The notes under the pieces: model-generated
The model's input: only the letters and a program-made list of their open reading frames with translations
What the model was told of the DNA's origin: nothing
Database searches by the model: none
Source of the DNA: Acidobacteriaceae bacterium
GTDB lineage: Bacteria > Acidobacteriota > Terriglobia > Terriglobales > Acidobacteriaceae
Reading direction: 5' to 3'
Length of the DNA stretch: 8,884 bases
Assembly (NCBI GenBank): GCA_030042915.1
Contig: JASHYS010000307.1
Coordinates: 1 to 8,884, forward strand
Program-made: the position numbers and the translations under genes
Shown here: in pieces, positions 1 through 6,384 of the stretch
How the letters are laid out: the number at the start of each line of letters is the position of its first letter
Numbering within the stretch: the stretch's first letter is position 1

Positions 1-3000
1 CGCACCTTCACCTGGAAGTCGTTGCGGCCCAGGCATTCGATGTTTCCATCGGCGTGATAGCGCGCCAGATCGCCGGTGCGGTACATTCTGGCGCCGTTCT
101 CCTGGAAAGGATCGGCCACAAACTTCTCTGCGGTCAATTCCGGCCGGTTCAGGTATCCGCGCGCAACGCCGTCTCCGCCGATGCACAGCTCGCCCGCGAT
201 TCCAATGGGCGTCGGCTGTCCGCCTGCGTCGAGGATGTAAATCTGCGTATTGGCCAGCGGGCGGCCGATGGAAACCGGAAGCCGTCCGTTGGTGATCTCT
301 GAGGCCGTGGACCAGATGGTGGTCTCCGTAGGCCCGTACAGGTTCCAGAGCCGCCCCACTGCGGGCTGGAGCCGTGCTGCCAGCTCCGGCGGCAGAGCTT
401 CGCCGCCGCACGCTGCCTGTAGGTTGGCTTTGCCCGGCCACTCGTTCTCGAACAGCAGCCGCCAGGTGACCGGGGTCGCCTGCATGAAGGTGATGTCGTG
501 GCTGTCGAGCAAATTCCGCAGCGCATGGCCGTCGATCACCGACTCGCGACTGGCAACAACGGTTTTTGCCCCCACCAGCAGCGGCAACCAGAGTTCCAGT
601 CCGGCGATGTCGAAAGAAATCGTGGTCACGGCAAGAGCCCGGTCCTGCGCCGTCAACTCCAGCGATTCCCGCATCGACCACAGGAAATTCGTCAGTGCCC
701 CGCGCGGCACCTGCACTCCCTTGGGCTTGCCTGTCGAACCGGAGGTGTAGATCAGGTAGGCCAGGTTGTCGGGCCCAACGGGTACAGAGGGATTGTGGCT
801 TTGGTTCCTTTGCCAGGCCTCGTCCTCAAGCAGCACCGTCGTTCCGCCGAACTTGGGCAGATTGGCGAGAAGTCTTTCCTCCGCCAGCAGCAATTGAGCG
901 CCACTGTCTTCGAGCATGTAGCTGAGCCGGTCCGCCGGGAAGATGGGGTCAAGCGGCAAGTAAGCTCCGCCAGTCTTGACGATAGCCAGCAGGCCCACCA
1001 CTAAATCTACTGAGCGATCGACACACAATCCCACCACCTGCTCGGGACCGGCCCCATGCTTCATCAATTCGTGCGCCAGCTGATTGGCGCGTGCATTCAA
1101 TTCTCTGAACGAGAGGTGCTTATCGCCGCTGGCCACGGCAATCGCATCCGGAGTCCGCTCCACCTGCTCTTCCACCAGCTGCGCAAGGGAAGTGTTTTTC
1201 GGATACTCTGCCCCCGTGTTGTTCCATTCGACGAGCAGCTGTTGGCGCTCGGGGGCAGTCAGGATGGGAATCTGTGCCAGAGCAACGGCGGTGTCTGCAG
1301 CCACAGCTTCAAGCACCGCTTGCCAATGCCCCATCATGCGCAGCATGCGGTCGTGATCGAACAGGTCGGTGTTGTACTCCAGTTCCAGCCAGATCTCGTC
1401 GCCCATATCGGTGGCCTGGAAATAGAGATCGAATTTGGCGCTGGCTGCTGCCGCCAGCAGCGACTCGACGGCCAATCCCTCCAGCCCGATGAACGACAGG
1501 AGCTGGTCGCGATCGCGCCAGTTGAGCAGCACCTGGAAAACCGGCGTGTAACTCAGGTTGCGCTCCTGCTGCAGCCTGTGCACCACCTGGTCAAAGGGCA
1601 CGGCCCGGTGCACGTACAGGTCCAGGGCCGCCTTCTGCACCTTGCTCAACAGCTCGCGAAACGACATCTGGCCTGAGAGCCTGGCGCGCAGCACTTGCAT
1701 GTGCAACAGGTAGCCCACCACGGCATCGAGTTCGGCGTGATCGCGGTCGGCAAGCGGTATGCCCAGCAGAATGTCGTCGCTGCCCGAATACCGATAGAGC
1801 AGTGTGTCCAGGGCCGCGGCGAAGATGGTAAACAGGCTGGTCTTTTCTCTGCGGCTGGTGTCGCGCAGAGCCTCGGTAAGGCTATTGCTCAATTTCCAGC
1901 GGAACCGGTTGCCGCTGTAACTCATCATGGCCGGCCGCGACCGGTCGGCGGGCAACTCCAGCAGCGGCGGCGCGCCTTTCAAGGTCTCTTCCCAATAGTC
2001 CAGGTCGGCAGCGTAGCTGTTGGCAGCCAGTTGCTGCTGCTGATACGCGGCATAGTCGCCGAAGCTGACCGGCGCAACAGGGAGGTTCGAAGCCTGGCCG
2101 TTGAGCTGGGAGCGGTAAGCGGCCGAAAGCTGCCGCCAGATGATGCCCTCCGATGCCCAGTCGCAAACGATGTGGTGCATCATCAGGATCAGCACGTGAT
2201 CGCGCGGGCTCAGCTCAAGCAGCGTGACACGGATGCCTGGCTCGGTTTCAAGGTGATAGGGCAGGCGCGGCTCGGCAATCAGCAACCGTTCCGCTTCGCT
2301 CTCGCGCTCGGCCGCGGGCAGAGCGCTCAAGTCGATGCGCTTGAAGCGCAGCGGCCAGCTGGGGTGAGCCACGGCGTGCGGCACTTCGTTGACGATCCGG
2401 ATGGTGGAGCGCAGCACGGGCTGGGAATCCACAACCGCGTTCATGGCCTTTTCCAGCGCCTCGACGTTCAGCTCCCCGCTCAGGCGCACGGCTTCTGACT
2501 CGTTGTAGACCGGCACGTCGGGAATCAATTGGCCAAGGAACCACAAACCCTGCTGGGCGGGACTCAGTGGATGAGGCTGCGACGGATCCAGGCGCGGAAT
2601 CGGCTTCTCTTCCGGTTTGTGCACCACCTGCTGCAGCAGCGACTGCTCCAGGTTGCCGGACTCCTGGCCGCTTGGCGCGTCGCCGGCCCGGTGCAGACGC
2701 TTGCGCACCAGCGCGGCCTGCTCGCTGACAGTGCTGTTTTCAAAAAAGTCCGCAAGCGACAAAACGATGGGCAGCCGGTCACGCAGCTTCGACAGGCACT
2801 GGATAGCCAGCAGCGAGTGACCGCCGAGGGCGAAGAAGTTGGTCTCGCCGTCGACCTGGGGTACGTTCAACACCTCGGCCCAGGCGCCGGCAATAATCTG
2901 CTCGATCGACTGGCCTCCCGCTTGCTCTGCGCTCACTGTCGTCTCTGTGGCCGGCTGCGCAGTAGCCGCCACGGCCTCCAGCACCGCCGGGTCCAGCAGC

Positions 3001-4505
3001 CGCAGCCGCTGCACCTTGCCCGACGGACCTTTGGGCAACTCCTTCAGGAAATGAATCCGCGATGGGCTCTTAAAATGCCCCAGCCGCGTCTCGCAGAACG
3101 CCAGCAGCTGGCGCTCGTCGGCCGCACCCTCGGGCCTCAGCACCACAAACGCCACCACATCCTCGCCGAAGTACCGGTCGGGCACACCCACTGCGGCCGC
3201 TTCCAGCACTGCAGCGTGCGACTCCAGCACCTCGTCGATCTGGCGTGGGGCAATGTTCACGCCGCCCTTGATGATCAGCTCCTTTGAGCGGCCCACCACG
3301 AAAAAGTAGCCGTCCTCGTCCTGCCGCGCCAGGTCGCCAGTGTGCAGCCAGCCTTCGCTGTCGACCACCGCCGCGGTGCCTTCGGGATCCTTGTAATAGC
3401 CCCGCATCAGCCCCGCACCGCGCAGCAGCACTTCGCCGGACTCGCCCCGCGGCACGTCGACCCCTTCCCGGTCCACGATGCGCGTCTCAAAGCCCCAGGG
3501 CAAGCCCGGCGACCCAATCTTGTTCGCCTTGGGCGGCTGCGGGTTCGAAAATACGTTGCCGCCCTCCGTCGATCCCATAGCCTGCAGCAACGGAATGGGA
3601 AACTTATCCAAAAATTGCTGCTGCAACGCCGGCGACAATGGCGCCGACGAGGAGCGGAAGAAGCGAATCCGCTGATAGGCCGCGCGGCGCTCCTTGCCGT
3701 CCTTCCAGTCCACCAGCTCAGACACGATGGTCGGCACCAGCGCCGACCACGTAATGCCCAGCTCTTCCACCCAGTCCCAGAACTTTGTCACCACAAAGCG
3801 GTGCGCCACCGCGACCGAGCCTCCGCTCAGAAGCGTCGGCACCAGGGTCACGCACTCGGCGTTGATGTGATACAGCGGCAGCACCAGCAGAGAGCGGTCG
3901 GCCTCCGTCAACTTGTGGCCGGCGATCGAATTGCGCCCGTGCGCCATCACCGAGCTGTGCGTGTGAATGGCCCCCTTGGGCTTGCCCGTGCTCCCCGAGC
4001 TGTAGATCAGCATGGCCGCATCGTCGGGTTCGATCTCTGCCGGAGGCTCGATCTCCGCAACGGCCTCGAATGCCGGCAAATCGCCGTCTTCCCCGGCGTC
4101 GATCACGCGAATGTCGCGGCGCACGCTCTCCAAAGCCTCGCCCAGCAAGCCGCGGTACTGCTCGGCCACGAACACCACCTTGGCGTCGCAGTGCTCCAGC
4201 ATGTAGGAAAGTGACGCCGCACCGGCCCGCACGTTCAGCGGAACCGCCACGTAGCCCGAGTACATCGCGCCCCGAAACAGCTCCGCCGTGGCCAGCCCGT
4301 TGTCCATCAGGAAAGCCACCTTGTCGCCCGTTTCAAGGCCCGCCGCCCGCAGCATCGCGCCCAGCAACTGAGAGTCCCGGCGCAGATCGGCAAACGTCAG
4401 CGCACGGCCCGTCTCCGGGCTCAACAGAAACACTTTCCCGCCTTGCAACTCGCTCTGCGCGTCCACCGCGCCGCGGATCGTCGTCACCTTCATGCCAGCA
4501 CTCAC
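1..4505 (-). CDS. Non-ribosomal peptide synthetase, initiation part (acyl-ligase A - PCP - C - A), 3' end outside window
   Basis: A multimodular enzyme that activates a starter acid, loads it on a carrier and condenses it with an amino acid; 1,501 codons are visible without a stop. Residues below are counted from GTG 4505. Domain 1 (about 10-510) is an acyl-CoA-ligase-type adenylation domain: YSSGSTGKPKG at 168-178, MGSTEGG near 310-316, HTGD with D391, and the catalytic lysine of PSGK at 497. It resembles oxalyl/carnitine-CoA-ligase-like enzymes more than amino-acid A domains. A carrier domain follows, with FFALGGHSL and the phosphopantetheine serine at 564. The condensation domain (about 645-1080) has LSPAQQGLWFL around W655 and HHIVCDW at 777-783. 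The second adenylation domain (about 1100 to the edge) has YTSGSTGKPKG from 1253, LYGPTETT from 1389, and reaches the QVKVR motif at the edge. Specificity positions D1299, I1300, L1303, Q1342, A1365, G1367, L1389, I1397 and W1398 resemble a glycine code. The ATG at 4493 is an alternative start. The NRPS call is secure; the starter acid is unknown. Confidence 0.95.
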   Translation of the reverse strand, partial: MSAGMKVTTIRGAVDAQSELQGGKVFLLSPETGRALTFADLRRDSQLLGAMLRAAGLETGDKVAFLMDNGLATAELFRGAMYSGYVAVPLNVRAGAASLSYMLEHCDAKVVFVAEQYRGLLGEALESVRRDIRVIDAGEDGDLPAFEAVAEIEPPAEIEPDDAAMLIYSSGSTGKPKGAIHTHSSVMAHGRNSIAGHKLTEADRSLLVLPLYHINAECVTLVPTLLSGGSVAVAHRFVVTKFWDWVEELGITWSALVPTIVSELVDWKDGKERRAAYQRIRFFRSSSAPLSPALQQQFLDKFPIPLLQAMGSTEGGNVFSNPQPPKANKIGSPGLPWGFETRIVDREGVDVPRGESGEVLLRGAGLMRGYYKDPEGTAAVVDSEGWLHTGDLARQDEDGYFFVVGRSKELIIKGGVNIAPRQIDEVLESHAAVLEAAAVGVPDRYFGEDVVAFVVLRPEGAADERQLLAFCETRLGHFKSPSRIHFLKELPKGPSGKVQRLRLLDPAVLEAVAATAQPATETTVSAEQAGGQSIEQIIAGAWAEVLNVPQVDGETNFFALGGHSLLAIQCLSKLRDRLPIVLSLADFFENSTVSEQAALVRKRLHRAGDAPSGQESGNLEQSLLQQVVHKPEEKPIPRLDPSQPHPLSPAQQGLWFLGQLIPDVPVYNESEAVRLSGELNVEALEKAMNAVVDSQPVLRSTIRIVNEVPHAVAHPSWPLRFKRIDLSALPAAERESEAERLLIAEPRLPYHLETEPGIRVTLLELSPRDHVLILMMHHIVCDWASEGIIWRQLSAAYRSQLNGQASNLPVAPVSFGDYAAYQQQQLAANSYAADLDYWEETLKGAPPLLELPADRSRPAMMSYSGNRFRWKLSNSLTEALRDTSRREKTSLFTIFAAALDTLLYRYSGSDDILLGIPLADRDHAELDAVVGYLLHMQVLRARLSGQMSFRELLSKVQKAALDLYVHRAVPFDQVVHRLQQERNLSYTPVFQVLLNWRDRDQLLSFIGLEGLAVESLLAAAASAKFDLYFQATDMGDEIWLELEYNTDLFDHDRMLRMMGHWQAVLEAVAADTAVALAQIPILTAPERQQLLVEWNNTGAEYPKNTSLAQLVEEQVERTPDAIAVASGDKHLSFRELNARANQLAHELMKHGAGPEQVVGLCVDRSVDLVVGLLAIVKTGGAYLPLDPIFPADRLSYMLEDSGAQLLLAEERLLANLPKFGGTTVLLEDEAWQRNQSHNPSVPVGPDNLAYLIYTSGSTGKPKGVQVPRGALTNFLWSMRESLELTAQDRALAVTTISFDIAGLELWLPLLVGAKTVVASRESVIDGHALRNLLDSHDITFMQATPVTWRLLFENEWPGKANLQAACGGEALPPELAARLQPAVGRLWNLYGPTETTIWSTASEITNGRLPVSIGRPLANTQIYILDAGGQPTPIGIAGELCIGGDGVARGYLNRPELTAEKFVADPFQENGARMYRTGDLARYHADGNIECLGRNDFQVKV

Positions 4506-4606
4506 GCAAAATCTCCCCGGTGGTGAGCTTTCATCGTGCTGAACCCTTGGATTTGCCAGGGTTCAATCCTTGCAGAGAAAAACGCGCTACGCCGAGCGGT
4601 TTCCAT
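4502..4606 (-). CDS. Possible 34-codon upstream ORF overlapping the NRPS start
   Basis: An ATG at 4606 opens a frame of 34 codons beginning METARRSAFF and ending HHRGDFA. Its TGA (4504-4502) overlaps the NRPS GTG start as GTGA, the usual geometry of translational coupling. Its own ribosome site is weak (an AAGTGAG-like stretch about 7 nt upstream), and I recognise no family. It could be a leader peptide that feeds ribosomes to the NRPS start, or a chance frame. A shorter version could begin at the internal ATG giving MKAHHRGDFA. The hairpin at 4541-4564 lies inside it. Confidence 0.22.
   Translation of the reverse strand: METARRSAFFSARIEPWQIQGFSTMKAHHRGDFA
4513..4518 (-). promoter_or_regulatory. 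Shine-Dalgarno GGGGAG that decides the NRPS start
   Basis: On the minus strand GGGGAG lies 7 nt (ATTTTGC) before GTG at 4505-4503, which is ideal spacing. The in-frame ATG at 4493 would be 19 nt from it, with no better site nearer. In frame, the region is open up to a stop at 4565-4563, but no other ATG or GTG occurs there. This favours the GTG start, which adds four residues. Confidence 0.6.
4541..4564 (-). repeat. Hairpin in the NRPS 5' leader
   Basis: GAACCCT at 4541-4547 is the exact inverse of AGGGTTC at 4558-4564. After one unpaired base the stem continues with GG/CC around a 5-nt loop, giving about nine pairs. It ends about 23 nt upstream of the Shine-Dalgarno and has no T-run on the minus strand, so it is not a normal terminator. 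It could tune NRPS translation or protect the 5' end. The pairing is read directly from the sequence; the function is a guess. Confidence 0.35.
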
Positions 4607-4821
4607 GATGAAACTCACTTCTTTGCGCGCGCTTCGTCTTTATGCGACAGGAGAAATCCGACTGGGGAAGAAAGCCTCGCAACCCAAACCCTCCAAGGCT
4701 GCGAGAAGTACGAAGAATTCAATCAATTACATCAAAAAGGCCCCTTGGATACCATGCCCCGGAAGTAGCGCTCTCATCGGCGACTTCTACCGCAGGTATC
4801 TTTCCTCCTTGTCGCTCCAGC

Positions 4822-4874
4822 TTCAGATTCCGGCGCCAGGCAATGCTGCCCCCAAATCCGGGCGCCGGCCTGAA
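4822..4874 (-). terminator. Strong hairpin directly after the isopropylmalate synthase stop (terminator-like, no T-run)
   Basis: TTCAG plus CCGGCGCC (4822-4837, with three extra bases between) pairs with GGCGCCGG plus CTGAA (4861-4874, with one extra base). This makes a 13-pair GC-rich stem with a small internal loop and a 23-nt loop. The loop contains a second small dyad, GGCA/TGCC at 4839-4850. The right arm abuts the TGA at 4877-4875. There is no T-tract behind it on the minus strand, so factor-independent termination is doubtful; partial termination or 3'-end protection fits better. Confidence 0.35.
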
Positions 4875-6122
4875 TCATCCTGAAATCCCACTTGCTCGAG
4901 CCAGCACCGTGCCTCCGCGCCCATTCTCCGCAACCTGCCCGTCGCGCACCGTGTCTTCGCTCGCGGGCGGCTTGCGCGATGGAACCAGCGCCAGCAGATC
5001 CAGATCGAAAACCCCCTTCTTGCGGTCGGCAAGCGCCATGAAACGCTCATATGCGATATCCAGATCGCGTCCCTCCAGCACCGCGCCCAGTTCTTCCAGG
5101 CGATGGGCCAGGGCGCGCCGCCCGGAGTGCTTGCCCAGCACAATCTGGTTGTGAGGCACGCCAAATGCCGCCGGGCGCATGATTTCGTAAGTGAGCGGGT
5201 TGGCCAGCACTCCGTGCTGATGGATGCCCGCTTCGTGCGCGAATGCATTGCGCCCCACCACTGCCTTGTTGGGCTGCGGCGCAAAGCCAATAATGTCGGA
5301 AAGCATCCGGCTGGCCGGATAGATGTTTTCGAGCACCAGCCCATGAGTGACCGGGAACTGGTCTTTGCGCACCATCATCGCGGCCGCAACCTCCTCGAGC
5401 GCAGCGTTGCCCGCCCGTTCGCCGATGCCGTTGATGGTGCACTCCACCTGTTGCGCCCCTGCCGCGACCGCCGCCAGCGTATTGGCTACTGCCAGTCCCA
5501 GGTCGTTGTGGCAATGGGACGAAAGCGTAACCCCTTTGGTCTGCGGAACGCGCTCGCGCAACAACTCAAACAACGAGGCGTACTCGCCGGGAACGCAGTA
5601 GCCCACCGTGTCGGGAAGATTGATGATCGTCGCTCCGGCCTCAATGACCGTGGCCACCATCTGGCAAAGAAAATCACGGTCCGAGCGCGTGGCGTCTTCC
5701 GGAGAGAACTCCACCTCGTCGACCAGCTGGCTGGCCTGGCGGACCGTGTTGGCGGCACGCTCCAGGGCCTGGGCCCGCGTGATTTTCAGTTTGCATTCCA
5801 GATGAAGATCAGAGCTTGCCAGAACGATGTGAATGCGCGAGCGGCCGGCGCCTTCCAACGCCCGAGCCGCCGCTTCAACATCAGCCTGGCAAGCGCGCGC
5901 CATGGAGCCGATGCACGGGCCGCGCACCTCACCGCTGATGGCCTTGATCGCCTCCGCATCACCTTCCGACGCGATTGCGAACCCTGCCTCGATCACGTCC
6001 ACTCCGAGCGCTTCCAAGGCATGGGCCATGCGCAACTTTTCTTGAACATTCATACTGCAACCGGGGGACTGTTCTCCATCCCTCAGCGTTGTATCGAAAA
6101 AAACTATGCGACGTGATGTCAT
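4875..6122 (-). CDS. leuA: 2-isopropylmalate synthase family enzyme without the C-terminal regulatory domain
   Basis: A DRE-TIM metallolyase that in LeuA condenses acetyl-CoA with 2-oxoisovalerate, the first step of leucine synthesis in the cytoplasm. The 415-aa protein shows [12 protein letters not shown] with R14 and the metal ligand D15, SSHCHNDLG with metal ligands H203 and H205, NGIGERAGN ending at N239, and the late [17 protein letters not shown] and GKHSGR motifs. Full LeuA proteins have about 510-520 residues and end in a leucine-binding domain. Here the sequence stops soon after FDLDLLALV with a short polar tail, so that domain is absent and the enzyme should be leucine-insensitive. 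ATG at 6122 is preceded by AAAGG at 9 nt. The next gene is the NRPS, about 370 bp downstream, which suggests a dedicated precursor-supply role. Alternatives are a benzylmalate (HphA-like), citramalate or homocitrate synthase, or the genome's only LeuA. The family is secure; the exact substrate is not. Confidence 0.88.
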   Translation of the reverse strand: MTSRRIVFFDTTLRDGEQSPGCSMNVQEKLRMAHALEALGVDVIEAGFAIASEGDAEAIKAISGEVRGPCIGSMARACQADVEAAARALEGAGRSRIHIVLASSDLHLECKLKITRAQALERAANTVRQASQLVDEVEFSPEDATRSDRDFLCQMVATVIEAGATIINLPDTVGYCVPGEYASLFELLRERVPQTKGVTLSSHCHNDLGLAVANTLAAVAAGAQQVECTINGIGERAGNAALEEVAAAMMVRKDQFPVTHGLVLENIYPASRMLSDIIGFAPQPNKAVVGRNAFAHEAGIHQHGVLANPLTYEIMRPAAFGVPHNQIVLGKHSGRRALAHRLEELGAVLEGRDLDIAYERFMALADRKKGVFDLDLLALVPSRKPPASEDTVRDGQVAENGRGGTVLARASGISG

Positions 6123-6384
6123 CGACGCCGGCCTTTCTGGAGTCTCTACCGCTGATCTCCTGAACTGACTTCTATGCGGAGCCCGTGACCAAGCTAACGC
6201 CCTTTTTGCTCAAGCAGATACTGGCTTCATGGTCCCGGATTCCTGCGGGCTGGTCAATGCCCGGTTCGACGTACGGTGTGCCGGACATACGTAACTGGCC
6301 AAAACCCGTTGGTACCGTAATTCCACCTATTACCGGTCTCTTTCTCGTTCTTCTTTCTCTTCCCTTGCTTCACGTCCATAACTT
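6123..6384 (-). other. Intergenic region upstream of the isopropylmalate synthase
   Basis: 262 bp with no convincing gene. Just behind the upstream gene's stop is a tract at 6337-6371 that is purine on the minus strand in 33 of 35 positions. It is followed by an inverted repeat, ACCGGTAAT at 6337-6329 against ATTACGGT at 6321-6314, with one bulged base and a 7-nt loop. No T-run follows, so a terminator is uncertain. A weak promoter candidate for the synthase is TTGACC (6257-6252), a 17-bp spacer, then GACCAT (6234-6229). Its -35 fits well but its -10 is poor (3 of 6). Confidence 0.3.

Larger units (their letters stand above)
4506..4874 (-). other. Leader/intergenic region between the isopropylmalate synthase and the NRPS
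   Basis: About 370 bp without a secure gene. From the synthase side it holds a GC-rich hairpin touching the stop codon and a strong but orphan AAGGAGG at 4810-4804, whose nearest ATG (4777) is 26 nt away and opens only 16 codons. An AT-rich patch follows at about 4709-4738, then the possible 34-codon ORF, a second hairpin, and the NRPS ribosome site. The AT-rich patch is the likeliest promoter position, but I could not pair a credible -35 and -10 there. Whether the synthase and NRPS share one transcript cannot be decided from sequence; the spacing allows a separate NRPS promoter. Confidence 0.5.

Noticed and set aside
3342..4214. Plus-strand open frame of 290 codons opposite the NRPS loading domain
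   Set aside because: It lies antisense to a domain with clear ligase motifs, is rich in arginine, histidine and glutamine, and shows no recognisable protein pattern; it is a GC-driven shadow. The same holds for the long plus-strand frames at 1056-1676, 1695-2498 and 2529-3287.
4600..4705. Minus-strand frame of about 31 codons starting at a TTG behind GGAGGG
   Set aside because: The ribosome-site-like sequence is fair, but the start is TTG, the peptide has no recognisable character, and it overlaps the better-placed candidate leader ORF region.
4070..4768. Plus-strand open frame of 232 codons spanning the NRPS start and leader
   Set aside because: It is dominated by proline, arginine and serine as expected from antisense GC-rich sequence, and crosses the promoter/leader region without any domain signal.
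4747..4800. GATACC/GGTATC inverted repeat in the leader region
   Set aside because: Only six bases per arm separated by about 40 bp, which is easily met by chance.
5103..6116. Plus-strand open frame of 337 codons opposite the isopropylmalate synthase
   Set aside because: It is the exact antisense of a well-conserved metallolyase and has no ribosome site or family motif.
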